Origin: Acheta domesticus
Lineage: Eukaryota; Arthropoda; Insecta; Orthoptera; Gryllidae
NCBI GenBank assembly: GCA_031308135.1
Contig: JAHLJT010000631.1
Coordinates: forward strand, 226,258,612 to 226,322,611
Reading direction: 5' to 3'
DNA: 64,000 nucleotides
The position numbers were made by a program, and so were the translations under genes. The notes beneath the pieces are model-generated. The model saw nothing but the letters and a program-made list of their open reading frames with translations. It was not told the origin of the DNA and did not search any database. Positions 33,130 through 45,865 of this stretch are shown here, in pieces. Within the stretch, counting starts at the first letter, position 1; each line of letters opens with the position of its first letter.

Positions 33130-35235
33130 AGACACGACACCGACGACGTAATGCAGAAAAAGATGAAGAGGAAGAAAAAAAGGATAGAAGATATTTCATT
33201 AAATAACAGCAAGACACTCATAATCAGGGCTCGGATTTTGAATGACGTGCCATCTTTTCATTGGTGCATTCTAAAAAAAATAGCTAACTTGTATATCAAA
33301 GTTTATCACGACATGTAGGCGATAGAAATGTATAGTTATTGGGCCATTTTCTGACATTTTGAACTTTTAGGTTATTTTCCTCGGCCTTTGCATAATTTTT
33401 ATCATTTTTACACATTTTGTTTCCTTTTCGTATTTTCTGTTAGTGAATGTTTCATGAATTTACAATGACACACTAAATGAAAGTTTTTATTCAATCACCA
33501 GTTCATGACGAAATTCACTACTGTTGGACACTCGTTTTTAGAACTCTCAAAATTACACGGATCTTCGGTAACTTCCTCGACCTTCCAAAACTGAGGATTG
33601 GAAGATCGCAAATGAAGACTACATTTCGTCCTAAAATAAAGATTTATATTAAATATATATTTATATATAACTCAATTTTATGTACAATTGTAAATTTGGT
33701 TGAATAAATAAACATATTCATAGACATTTTTAGTATTTTTTTTTAATTTAGGCAATTTTTCTCTTATTTTAAAGTGATTTTATAGATCATTTTCCTCTTA
33801 TTTTTAAGCCATTTATTAGGTAATTTTCAAAGAATTTTTGAGTCATCAGAAACCGAGATCTGTTCATAATGTACTTCACTGGTTCTATAACTAAGAACTG
33901 GTAAGTTTGGAATGTACTAAAATTTAAATCACCTTGACAATGGAATAAACTGAGTGCATGATTTATACATTTCATTACATAGTTCGCGTAAATTTCAAAT
34001 TCTTTTGTGGATTTATAATTGTACTATCCAATATTAAATAATTACAAAAGTATTAACTGATTTATAAACGTTTCCTTGACTTCCGTTGAAAATTGATACT
34101 AACAATGCGAACTCTTAGTCATAATTATGAATGAAAGGAAGCTGGTGAAAGGCTCGATACTTTTCCCAATTACACAATGTTGAAATCCGATTCTGAGTTT
34201 AGCACTTTGTTGCTTCCTCGCTCGGCATACTTCCGAAGTCAAGGGAAGGGCTGACCACAAACGTCACAACGGCTTCTAGACCAAGACATATAATGTTCCA
34301 AAGAAGGTAACACAAAATTTCAAGGAATGCCATCAATTTTAATAAAAATGTAGTGCCGACAACGATGTAACCAAAATTCGTTGTGAAGTTTCACAATGAA
34401 TAATAAGTTGTATTTACAAACAATTTACGTATAACGTAGTTTAATTATAAACATAAAAAATAAATGTTGTCAATGTACGTACACACATGGATGAATTATT
34501 GAATATAATTATTTTACTACTTCCTTTCAATATATGAAATATTCCTCAGTTAAAATAGCAGAACGCTTTATATTAGTTATCAGTATTTTATCAAGTTGTC
34601 CCCAGAAAAGAAAACTGAGAAACAACTAAGTGAGATTAACCTGTTGTCCTTTATTTTTTGGTTCACAGGTCCATGCATTCCCAGTATTTGCAATAAAGCT
34701 TTCTCTCGAACTAATGCGCATCTGCCTGTAACATGACGAAATGAATAGTAATGGAAAACCATGTGCTGTATTGTTCCTGTTGACTGCATAAGCTGTAATT
34801 CGAAACCGACGATAAACACAGGCTTCGCATGTAGCGTTTGGTTGCATTCCGTTCAGACACAAGCATTGTATAACGCTCTAGTTCGCGTCATCGTGAGATT
34901 TGTAGCCCTGTGCGTTTACAACCATTATCATTCAAAAATGATTTATGAGATTGAAAGTGAAAGAAAAGGGACGAAAGCAACCGATCTTTCGCTTCTAACA
35001 ATATTAAAAACTGAAATTATCTCAATGTCTACATGATCTCAGGCAGACTCAGTGGACAGCGGCGCCAACATCGCTGAGTGATAAGATTGCTTGTCGGGCG
35101 TAAGAAACCAGCTTGGTCGTGGAGTGAGGGGGAGGGGGGTTCATCCGGTGTGCGTGATGTGAAACACAATGATAATTTCATATTTATAGAAATTCCAGTT
35201 TTCCTAAGACATCGTTGAACACGAAAGAAATTCAC
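33130..35235. other. AT-rich left-arm sequence, no gene
   Basis: No exon or RNA gene recognised; small frames are chance. Closely matched by 56905-58990 in the right arm. Confidence 0.5.
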
Positions 35236-35264
35236 AAAAACCCGTATTGTGGGACCCTGATATC

Positions 35265-36264
35265 NNNNNNNNNNNNNNNNNNNNNNNNNNNNNNNNNNNN
35301 NNNNNNNNNNNNNNNNNNNNNNNNNNNNNNNNNNNNNNNNNNNNNNNNNNNNNNNNNNNNNNNNNNNNNNNNNNNNNNNNNNNNNNNNNNNNNNNNNNNN
35401 NNNNNNNNNNNNNNNNNNNNNNNNNNNNNNNNNNNNNNNNNNNNNNNNNNNNNNNNNNNNNNNNNNNNNNNNNNNNNNNNNNNNNNNNNNNNNNNNNNNN
35501 NNNNNNNNNNNNNNNNNNNNNNNNNNNNNNNNNNNNNNNNNNNNNNNNNNNNNNNNNNNNNNNNNNNNNNNNNNNNNNNNNNNNNNNNNNNNNNNNNNNN
35601 NNNNNNNNNNNNNNNNNNNNNNNNNNNNNNNNNNNNNNNNNNNNNNNNNNNNNNNNNNNNNNNNNNNNNNNNNNNNNNNNNNNNNNNNNNNNNNNNNNNN
35701 NNNNNNNNNNNNNNNNNNNNNNNNNNNNNNNNNNNNNNNNNNNNNNNNNNNNNNNNNNNNNNNNNNNNNNNNNNNNNNNNNNNNNNNNNNNNNNNNNNNN
35801 NNNNNNNNNNNNNNNNNNNNNNNNNNNNNNNNNNNNNNNNNNNNNNNNNNNNNNNNNNNNNNNNNNNNNNNNNNNNNNNNNNNNNNNNNNNNNNNNNNNN
35901 NNNNNNNNNNNNNNNNNNNNNNNNNNNNNNNNNNNNNNNNNNNNNNNNNNNNNNNNNNNNNNNNNNNNNNNNNNNNNNNNNNNNNNNNNNNNNNNNNNNN
36001 NNNNNNNNNNNNNNNNNNNNNNNNNNNNNNNNNNNNNNNNNNNNNNNNNNNNNNNNNNNNNNNNNNNNNNNNNNNNNNNNNNNNNNNNNNNNNNNNNNNN
36101 NNNNNNNNNNNNNNNNNNNNNNNNNNNNNNNNNNNNNNNNNNNNNNNNNNNNNNNNNNNNNNNNNNNNNNNNNNNNNNNNNNNNNNNNNNNNNNNNNNNN
36201 NNNNNNNNNNNNNNNNNNNNNNNNNNNNNNNNNNNNNNNNNNNNNNNNNNNNNNNNNNNNNNNN
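35265..36264. other. Assembly gap, 1000 N
   Basis: Exactly 1000 unknown bases, a round figure suggesting a scaffolder's placeholder. It lies between the left inverted arm and a CpG-rich segment. Confidence 0.97.
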
Positions 36265-36301
36265 ACGACGGCGCGTGCGAGGACGACGCGGAGAGTGGTC
36301 G

Positions 36302-36333
<32 letters not shown>

Positions 36334-36790
36334 GAGCGTCGACCGCGTGCGTCCTCACGCCACTTCGCGCCGCGCCGCGTCGCCTCGCGTCGGGTCGCAA
36401 CCCGCAACCCGCCCTCGTGCTCCCGACCCCACGGCGACCCCGCTGCCGCCGAGCAGCTGCGCGCGAGAGATGCTGGTGGAGCCCGAACGCGCCATGTCCT
36501 CTCCGCCGACGCAGCCGCCGCCGCCGGTGCCGCCGCCGCGGGCGTCGCCCAGAGGGTCACCCAGGGCGTCGCCCAAGGCGTCGCCCACGCCCCCGGTGCC
36601 GCCCCGGCGAAGATCCCGCGCCTACGCCAGCGAGAGGCGCCGCGGCTGGGCGCCGCCCATCTGCGAGGTAGGACGAGCGGGCGGGCTGGCCCGCGGAGTC
36701 GAACACGTGTTCGTCCGGGGTCCGCTGAACGTGCATGTTGTGTGCCGTTTCGGTCCTTCGGGCTGTCGATTATCTCGAAAGTACTAGAGG
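36265..36790 (+). promoter_or_regulatory. CpG-island-like promoter region
   Basis: Very CG-rich with (GGC)n at 36303-36327, directly after the gap. Contains a plausible first coding exon (36470-36667). Confidence 0.45.
36470..36667 (+). CDS. Putative first exon, proline/SP-rich protein
   Basis: ATG at 36470 in GCGAGAGATGC, 66 codons in phase 0, donor GCGAG/GTAGGA. Reads MLVEPERAMSSPPTQPPPPV, then RASPRGSPRASPKASPTPP (four (R/K)(A/G)SP repeats), a basic patch RRRSRAYASERRR and WAPPICE. A second ATG (36494) could also serve. The SP repeats suit proline-directed kinases or SH3/14-3-3 ligands, but that is general. I do not recognise the gene and found no second exon. GC-rich sequence can give open frames by chance. 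Confidence 0.42.
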
Positions 36791-37214
36791 AGAGCGACCA
36801 CATGCGAAGTGATGAGATTTGACCACTTGCGGAGTGGTATTTCGGACCTGGCGGCCGCTGATTGCCCTACCGGATATACTCAGTGATAAGTAGTGTCATC
36901 TGCAGACAAGCAATGAGTCGGGCGGAGTCGTAGAGGATAAACGTGATGTTCTTACTGTGTTGGGGTTACGGTGCGTATTAAAAGTGTTTAATGTGTGGTG
37001 TTTCGGTTTTTCTGACTCGAGGATGCCCTATCGGAGGTACTCTGTGTAGTGTGGTAGGTTCGAGGGTGACTTAGCAGAGGGCATGACGTTCTTCTTGTTT
37101 AGGGGGTGCAAGAGAGCACTGACTGCTAAATGTGCATGATATGTGTTATTTCCATCCTTCTGGCTGCCTGTTACCTTGGAGGCGCTTGGTGTCTTGTGCG
37201 TACAGCGACCACTT
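36791..37214. other. No gene recognised
   Basis: Moderately GC-rich tail of the island. The phrases CGACCACATGCGAAGTG, GACCACTTGCGGAGTG and CGACCACTTGCGGTGTAG recur (36795, 36821, 37206), hinting at an old local duplication. Confidence 0.4.
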
Positions 37215-37497
37215 GCGGTGTAGTGAGATTTTTATAATATTTGTTGTCCGTCGTTGATTGTGCGATGCCGTTCAACGAAGATAGCCTTGTCACGCTGGTG
37301 GGCAAAGTGGCAATAGTGCCGTGGCGGGTAAAAAAATGTCATGATGTTGACATTGCGTTTCATTGTTTACTGTTCGTAACTGTGTAGTATGATCTTCGAT
37401 AGACAGTGCAATGAAAATCCAATGTTCACGCTGTGGCCTATATTAATGTGTTCTCTTGGTGTGTGAAACCAAGAACCAATAAAATTTTTGTCTACCT
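37215..37497 (+). repeat. Direct repeat near gap, copy 2
   Basis: Collinear with 21066-21312, including the closing ACCAATAAAATTTTTGTC. Both copies lie within about 1 kb of a GC-rich island and an N gap. Confidence 0.75.
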
Positions 37498-39599
37498 CTG
37501 AGACGTTGTCTCAATGGAAAAAGAATAGTGTTGTCATAAATGAAAGTGCTGTTACGTCGCACTGTCTAACCAGTTCCATTTTCGTTATCTTCCATGTGTA
37601 TTACTATCCCCATAGAAGATTGTTAGAGAGGTGATGTGTTATTTCATGATTCTGCAACAGCTCGACGTGATAAACTGTACAATGAGGTTTGGTTTTCCTC
37701 CGCGTGGACGTAACTCTGACGTTGTGTTCTGTCAAAGTGTCTTTATTACGAATGCTGCTATATGAATATAACATTATTTCTTGAGTGTTGGTCTGTTACT
37801 AGGCCTTGATGCTACTGTTTGCTTTTACGCGTTATTATAGTTCCAAGTTCCCAGTTGAAGACCAGACGCAAACCAATGTTATTCGTTACCCGATTGTAAT
37901 GCTTGATTGGTCGTGCCCCTCCTTGATTAATGTCAAACGGAGAAAATGGAACACATTAATCAGACAAAAATACATATATCATAAGTGTCTAAGGGTTACT
38001 ATTTTTTCAATGCATTGCATTATAGTATCATTGAATTTCTTCATAAATAGACCCAGAATTTTGGCATTTTTTATTAACTTCTTTGGACTTATTTGCTTTT
38101 TAACCCCAAATACACCTTTTCCTTATTGCAAGAGGCCATTTTCAATGATTTGCCTATTACCATTCATTACGATAGAATAACAGTTGTTGAAGTCAATCAT
38201 AATAACAACTAAAAGATTCAGTGTCGACAACAGTTTCACCCCATACACTTCTTTATAAATAAAATGATCAAGTTTTTAACTCCAAGGAAACTTTTTTTTT
38301 TTTTTGAGAAATAAAAAAGGAACGTTTCGTGACCCCATGTCCTCCCTTGCTTGATATTGATGTTGATACTGTGTGGTAGCAATATTATTTCCATCTCTGT
38401 AAATTTAGATACATATTCGAAATAAAGTATATCATCAAAAAGTAGTTTTGTCGACAAATATCAATTTAGTAGAATTTCCGATTTATAATGAGAGGAGTTT
38501 GGAAAATATTTAAAACTCTATTGAGGAAGGGCCGATGTTTGCTCGATAAAAATAATGATCTTTTTGTATAAAAATAAATATTTTCTAAGTCAACATGCAT
38601 AGCAATACTATATGTGTGTTAAGAACCGAAACAAATGAAGAAAGTGATTTCAAAACTATAGTTTTGCATTGAAATTAATTGAACTGGTTTTGCGATCTGA
38701 ATCCGGTTAATTACTTCCTTTATGAATAATGCATATAAATTCTATATTATTCATAAAGAAACTAATTATTCCGTTAATTATTCTCATTTTTTTCTTACGA
38801 GGTTTGTGTTTCATAACATAAATGGCCCCGGAAAATGTATATGTTCAGCCTGTGTGTTGTTCCACAGGTGCGCCCTTCCTCCAAAGTCGGAGTTTTCAAC
38901 TGCTGGGCCTGGAAGAAACCGCCGAAGGTGCCCTTGAAAGACGAAAACAAAACTATTTAAGACAGATTCCTATTCCTTAATGTTAAAAAAGGTATATATT
39001 ACCATGACCAAATTTGAATAAGAAATGATAAAATTTAAATCTTGCTTAAACGTCAAATCCTTTTCAGTGATGAGTTCTTTTATATTACGAGTAAAATGTT
39101 CTAGTAAAAATACGAGTTATATGTAAATAATTTTTAAAATGCTGTAGATCAAAAAAAAATGACCTTCGTAGATTAATAAGTGTGACTACCTCAGCGTGCC
39201 GCATGACTTTAAACGATACATTTAGAGTGCTGCAGGTTGGAAAAGGTTGAAAACGTGGTGTAAGTGCTGGCGCGCACATGTTGCGCATTTATTTCACGGG
39301 CTGGTGCCAGTTCGACTTGAGTGGACGCCGGCGTGATGTCGGAACGGTTCGAAACGCGGTCTCCACACTATGCTTTGGGAGAGAAAAAAAGATAAACATA
39401 AACACAAGAATTCAAAATTACGCGAAAACTAATATTCTCAAAACACGTGCTACAGGTCGTTAATTAAAGAGCTAATTGTGGAGAAGAAATTTCGTTTGAA
39501 GGATAGACTTAACAGTCAAGTTCTGATCTATTTTATCTTTATACGCATTTCACTTTATATATTTTTAAGAAATTATAAGAAAAATTTGAAATCATTTTT
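37498..39599. other. No gene recognised
   Basis: AT-rich; a 124-codon frame at 37806-38180 is not convincing by composition and shows no motif. Confidence 0.45.
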
Positions 39600-39830
39600 G
39601 AGAAAATCATGAACATGTCTTAGCCGCTTTATGTTAAGAACTCCCTTTTTTTTAAATTCAAAATCTCAGGGCTTCGGGATAGTTCGTCTGGGGAATATTC
39701 ATTTTGGGGGAAAATCTACGAATACTTTAGGAGCTAGTGTTCCTCACAGATGGACGGACATTTTGAAAAGGAAAAAAAGCATTTTGAGTTTCAGGGGACC
39801 TCAAAACGTGTATTTTTGTTGAAACCTAAA
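39600..39830 (-). mobile_element. R1 element fragment, minus strand
   Basis: Reverse complement keeps ACGTTTTGAGGTCCCCTGA, GTCCGTCCATCTGTGAGG and AACACTAG, matching the middle of R1 copy b. Confidence 0.55.
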
Positions 39831-40096
39831 TAGATTTTCCACAGCATAACTTTCTCTATACTACGTATTACTCCGTATATACGTATGTATACAGGAAAGT
39901 CAAAATTCAAATGTTCCAACCTGGGAAACGAAAGTGCTGGTTTGGCGCTGGTTGACGGACAGCAGAGTAAAACTAGGGCCTGGAGCAGTGGATCCATCGG
40001 GGCCCCTTATTTCCAACAAAAGTTCCCCATGTTTATAATTATCGTTAATTATTAATATATTTGAAAGCTAATCACATTTTTCAACTACCTAGTTAA

Positions 40097-40812
40097 ATAT
40101 TTTTACTTTCTCGCTATCGCTTGGAGAATGGAGAAAAAGTTATGTAATGCTGAGCAAAAAAGAAAAGACCCAGTTTTGGCAGAAAAACTCTTATTACCGC
40201 GTTCTAGTAAAGAAAAAGTGGATAAATCCAGTTCCTAAATTTAGGAGCGGAAAGTCTATAGCACGTGTTGTAGCAAGAATCTAGGTTTTGTGGGTCCTTC
40301 TACCGGAAACTCGAATGTCGACAAAACCTGTGTCTGTCCGTAAACAACCCTAGCGGATAAACCGTTCAGCCGATTTTCTCCAAAATTGATATTCCCCTAT
40401 AATCGATCTGGCTGACGTCGCGGACTCTTGAGTTTGAAACCAATCTTTTAATTTAGGGGGGTACTTTACATGAAGCCCCTGGGAAATTTTCAAAATTTAA
40501 AAAAAAATGGCTCCAATGTTTTTGATTAAATTTTGTTGTTGGGTAGTCTGAAGGACGTTTATGAGGGGGGTGCAGGTCTCATGTTCGTTGAGAACCCTAA
40601 TTTTTCGAAAATTCAAAATTTTTTCGGTGTTTTCCTACATTTACAATTATGAAGATTTTTTTCCTTAATGAAATATGTTCCTTAAAAGTAGATTTTGAAA
40701 TTAAGTCTTGTAAAATTTTTCGAAAATTTGAGTACTTTTGCGTGGAATTTGAGTAATTTTGCGCGAAAGTTACGGGTCGGGAAAGTACGTGCTGTTGTAG
40801 CACCACCTAGTT
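40097..40812 (+). mobile_element. R1 element, complete copy e
   Basis: Best-defined R1: starts TATTTTTACTTTCTCGCTAT and ends CGGGAAAGTACGTGCTGTTG, about 0.7 kb, with all landmarks (GGCAGAAAAACTC, GTGGATAAATCCAGTT, TTTTGTGGGTCCTTC, ACATGAAGCCCCTGGG, GTGCAGGTCTCATGTTCG). No transposase. Confidence 0.78.
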
Positions 40813-40879
40813 TTTTAAAAAAAACGAATTGAAGGCAATACATGTTGTATAAATGAAGGGGACCCACGTAAGTCGTCTG

Positions 40880-41065
40880 GAGGCCCCTGTTGACGGGGTG
40901 GGTGGCGAGCGGGCGAGCGAGCGAGCGGCTCCGAGTTGGAGTGTGTTCGATCGCAGGCGAGGCGTTGCGGGTGGGCGGGGGAAGACGCCGCGCCGCTTGG
41001 CGTGGGATGCTCACCTACGGCCCGTCGCACCGCGCCGCGCCGGCCAAGGACGGAACAGTCCATGA
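40880..41065. other. GC-rich island
   Basis: CG-rich with a (GCGA)n run at 40910-40926. Directly follows R1 copy e. No convincing exon. Confidence 0.45.
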
Positions 41066-41353
41066 CGTGAGGACGAGTCTGCCCCGGCGTACGCGAAGTC
41101 GTGATGCAACGTTCCTTAATACCTGCACCAACTTCCTTACAAGCAGCGCCGGCACCAGGCATGGGCAGACCGCGCGATCGCCCGGGGCTACGCAATTCGA
41201 GGAGCCCGATCATGGGACTGATGGGAAAAAATTGAAAAAGAAATGAGTGAAAACTAATAAAATGAATGAAAATCGTTGACAAAAGAAACTTTATTAAATA
41301 ACAATCATATTCAAATATATGTGTTTCAGATAATGTGATTTACATTTACTCTA

Positions 41354-42246
41354 CAGCAATCCCTCGACATTCGCGGATTCGCTATTCGCGAGTTCCGAAC
41401 ATTCGCGATTAGAGAAATGCTCTTGGTTTTAACATTCGGGACTTTGACATTCGCGAGTGGGTCTTTTGGTCGTACATTTTCTTTGAAAGCGAGCACATTT
41501 CATTTCCTTCATCATCATCTGGGAAATGAACTCGGCAGACCTCGTAGCTCGCAGTATAACTTTCTTCAAAAATTACACAAATGAAATGTCAATTCACATT
41601 TATTGAATAACACAATTGTAAAAAAAATTTAATTCAGTTGCGCCAAATTTGAGGTAAGAATTTTGGCCAAATGAACATAAAAACAATTCTGGATCTGTGC
41701 AACTCTCATTATAATGAGCTCATTGTAGAGGATCTTCGGAAAATCATCGGTGAAGAAAACCTCATCGACGGTAATGATTAAGTAACGGAAGCGAAACTGC
41801 GTCCTGGAGCAACTTCAATGTCAAAACTGTTGATGGCGTTCTAAAATCAAGAAGCTCTGGTGGAACTGGCATTCGAATGTGATCCGAACATGGGAATAAC
41901 TTTGAAATCTATGTGAGAAACAGAAGCAGTGACTCTTGCATTTTTGGATATTAGAACAGCGAGAAAGGTGATGAAACAAAAAAAATAGCAAATCCTATAT
42001 CCAATCATTTTCAACTTCGAAATATTCAAACATTATCTTATTTCTTCATTTTGGAATGTTAATTGTGAATTCTGGTTGTAGTAGCTCTTAATCAGTTGTA
42101 CTGTAATTGATTTTCAGAGTTTTTCTTTCTTTTTTAAACAGTTTTTCGATATCCAAGAACCTAAACCACCTTTCTTCATTAAAAATAGACTTACATTCGC
42201 GAGGTTTTTTGGGAACCTAACTCTCGCGAATGTTGAGGGATTACTA
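41354..42246. mobile_element. Second pogo/Tigger-like element
   Basis: Left end CAGCAATCCCTCGACATTCG after TA (41352-41353); right end TCTCGCGAATGTTGAGGGAT then TACTA and TA (42247-42248). ATTCGCGA motifs cluster at both ends. 893 bases without a usable transposase frame; non-autonomous. Confidence 0.7.
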
Positions 42247-42249
42247 TAC

Positions 42250-43142
42250 TTATGTATCTATGAAATGGAAAAAAAATGTAGTATGACACTAATGACACTA
42301 ACATAAAAATAGGTTCTACTGAAATTCATATTTATTATTTCTTGTATTTAAGAAGAGGTTTTTTTTTATAAACAGTTACTAAGCACATATTTTTTTAGTG
42401 TTTTACGCTCACGGTGGATATTACATTATTTGATCACTATATGTTTTCAACTTTTTCTAACTTACACGTAACTTTTGTTTATTTGTTTAAATAAAATAAC
42501 TCCTATAGTTTCTTGATGTAACTTTCACATTTTTTAAAATTTTTGGGGTAGGGTTACGTTTCAGCATTGCCCCGAGCCCAAAATTATCTACCTCCGGCAC
42601 TGTTTACAAGGTACCTGTAATATGTCAATCCATTGTACAATTCGTGGTGTACGTGAACACAAACCTGGTAAACTCGTTTTCATAATGAATATTCATCGAT
42701 ATGTGTATCTTGTTTATTCATCTACATTAGTTTTTATTTCCAATTGGATGCAATGTGATAGATTTTATTTAAACTGAATACAGGCTTGGTACACAAATTA
42801 TTTGTCATTTATTACATAAATTGCATAACAAACCTTGATTATTCTTTCTGTTTTTGGTTTTTCATGTCCACTATTGAGAAATACAATGAATTCCAGAGAA
42901 CATACGTCTTTTTCCTTTAGCTTCAATTTGTGTGAAATAGTTTAGGAATTATCCCCGCAAAAAATAAGTATCGAATAAGATAATGTATCCATTAGACGTA
43001 GTAATGTTTACGTTTCGGCCAACCAATGATTATATCACGTAATTCCATCTCTATTCCATTAATGCTTTGCAGATAAAACCATATCTGGGAGAAAACTTCT
43101 ACTGATCTTCTGCAGATAGTCATCGATATAATTTTATGAAGC
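42250..43142. other. No gene recognised
   Basis: AT-rich, no repeat or exon named. Confidence 0.5.
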
Positions 43143-43411
43143 AATGCGTGGTAAATCTATGTCAAAAAGAGAGTCTCTGCTGTTTCTAAGCCTGTTACCA
43201 AATACAAAATGCTTGACGTGCCTTTAGTGCTTATTGAAAGTGAAGTAATGGAGCATGAGGTATTTAGTGTACTGGAATGCGTGGTAAATCTATGTCAAAA
43301 AGAGAGTCTCTGCTGTTTCTAAGCCTGTTACCAAATACAAAATGCTTGACGTGCCTTTAGTGCTTATTGAAAGTGAAGTAATGGAGCATGAGGTATTTAG
43401 TGTACTGGAAT
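43143..43411 (+). repeat. Exact 133-bp tandem duplication
   Basis: The unit starting AATGCGTGGTAAATCTATG at 43143 recurs at 43276 with no difference that I can see, ending TTAGTGTACTGGAAT. Confidence 0.95.
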
Positions 43412-43921
43412 TAAAGGTCAAAACAAACCGAACTTAAAGCTCTTGCACACTGCGATCTAAAATGTAATATTCTAGGCATGGTATATGAAATCGTATTGAA
43501 ATCGTATCAGATGCATCAGTTCAGCAAAACAATGGCATCTCGCCAGTGTGTCATAATCTTTAAAGACGCTTCAACGGAGCGCAACGAGCCATAGCGATTC
43601 TTATTCATGGGGAAAGCCTGTTGCAATCAATACAGCACCCTCGCTGAACCCAATTCGTGTTTCGAAAAGTAGTAGAAGTTGGGTAGTGATATGAAATCGG
43701 AAAATCGTTCTTCAATGCCAAATTCGCTGTCGCTGAAATTGAATAATTCATGTTGATAAATCGCGTTTGAAATATTTGAGACGGAATGTTATATTGATTG
43801 AGTGGAGAGGGTTCAGGATGGTGAAGAGGACAAGTTAAAAACTTGTCTTCTTAGAAGAAAGATGAATCTATACATCACGCGCTTTTGAATAACACATTGT
43901 ACTTGGGTTTTTTTATAACGT

Positions 43922-44161
43922 GGCACTTCAAGCCCTGTCTTCACGATGGAATATCTCACGGCAATTCGCGTTTTTCTACGTTGTGCCGTTAGAAGTCGCA
44001 TAGTCGCAAGCTCTGCTTAATACTGAGCACTGCATGCCAGCACCGCAAGCACTGTTTGCAAGCACCGCTCGTACGGTTGCAATCATGCGACATCCAGCGG
44101 CACGATCAAGAAAGACGCGAAATGCCGCGAGATATTCCATCGTGAAGACGGCTTGAAGTTC
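43922..44161. mobile_element. Foldback MITE
   Basis: About 240 bases with long inverted ends: CACTTCAAGCC, GTCTTCACGATGGAATATCT on the left return as AGATATTCCATCGTGAAGAC, GGCTTGAAGTTCC on the right. The centre has AAGCACTGTTTGCAAGCACC. No ORF. Confidence 0.78.
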
Positions 44162-44496
44162 CAAGTATAATCACAGTAGCGGATAAGAACTACATTTTCG
44201 TGGACAAGATGAGAAATCATTGTTTAATTGTGCCGTGGTGTGATAGCAGTAGTATGCACGCATATCCTCCTGGGTACTCGATTCCAGCAACACAAATACA
44301 TTTTCCAGTTACTTCTTACAAATTCTCAGTTTAGATGTGGATTTTAAATAAAGAAAATAGAATTAATATAAACATGCGCTCCAATGGGAGTTTTTCTTTA
44401 GAAAATTACTATATTTTTTAACGTTTTATGAACTTGAAAAACAAAAAAGGTTCTCTTAAGGGACTCCAAACAAATCGTTATATCAATACCAACTTT

Positions 44497-45865
44497 TTGT
44501 ATCCCCGCTCCCGCTTACGCAGTAGAGAGGTATGTAATGTGTGCTTCCCGAAAACACGGCGGAATTTAGGCAGAAAAACTCTTACTGCCGGGCCCTGGTA
44601 AAGAAAAAGTGAATAAATCCAGTTGCTAAATTTGGAAAAAAATCCTCTAACTCGTGATGTAACCAGGATCCATGTTTTGTGGGGTCTTGATACGAAAAAA
44701 TCGAATGCCGGCAAAACGTCTACTGTCTCCGTCCGTCCGTCTGTCCATCTGTGTACAACGCTAGAGGCTAAACCGCTCAACTGATTTTCTCCAAAATTGA
44801 TATTCTCCTATCGATCTAGCTGATATCGCAGACCCTTGAATTTGAAACCGAAATTATTATTTTGAAGGTACTGTACATGAAGTCCCCAGGATATTTTCAA
44901 AATTTTCAAAAAAACTTCTCCAACGCTTTTGATTAAACATCATCATTGAAGAGTTTGAAGGGCGATTAAGAGAATGATGTAGGTGTCATGTTCGTTGTAA
45001 ACCCTGATTTTACGATAATTGCAAATATTCAGATATTCTTCGGAGTATTCCTACAACTCAAACACTAAAGATAAAGATTTTTTTTTCTTTAATGAAAACT
45101 GTTCCTTAAAAATAAATTTTGAGTTAAGATCTTGTACAATTTTTCGAAAATTTGAATACTTTTCGCGTAACTTACGTGAATTATAGGCAATTTTTAATTT
45201 TGTTTAAGCAATTTTTTCTCCAAAGCGGCACCAACAATTTTAATTAATTTTTATCTCGAATAGCATATAGTAAGCTTGAGAATGGTGCAGGTCTCGTGTT
45301 CGTTAAAATTCCTGATTTTTCGAAAATTACAAACAAAAATTTTTCGGCGTCTTTTTACAATTGTGAAGATATATTTTCTTCTTGTTTTGAAAATTGCAAA
45401 AGTTAAAAATATTTTCAGCATCTTCCGACAACAATAATTATGAAAATAAATACTTTTTTCTTAATGAAATGTATTCATTAAAAACAGATCTTCAAATAAT
45501 GTAATGTTTAATTTTTCGAAAAAATTAGTATTTTTTGCGAAATTTTGTGTCAATTGACAATTTTTATTTTCTTTAAACAGTATTTCTTAAAAACGGCACA
45601 AAATTATATGATTGAATTTTGACCATAGCGTAAAAGACGCTTAGGAATATGCTGCTGGTCTAATGTTCATTAAAATCCCTGATTTTTCAAAAATTGCAAA
45701 CAAAACTTTTTTGGCGTCTTTCTACAATTACAATTGCGAAGATACATATTTCTTCTAAATGAAATGTGTTCATCAAAAACAGATCTTCAAATAAGGTCAT
45801 GTTGAATTTTTCGCAGATATGAGTATTTTTAGTGTAATTTGGCATCAAATACTCGTATAGTCGCC
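44497..45865 (+). mobile_element. R1 element with tripled 3' module
   Basis: Normal R1 5' half (TATCCCCGCTCCCGCTTACG, GGCAGAAAAACTCTTACTGC, CCGTCCGTCCGTC at 44731). The downstream module beginning near (A/G)TG(T/C)AGGT(G/C)TC(A/G)TGTTCGTT then occurs about 44977, 45282 and, more diverged, 45648, a period of about 0.3-0.37 kb. Confidence 0.65.

Noticed and set aside
35204..36822. Frames of 398-535 codons
   Set aside because: They consist mostly of the 1000-N gap.
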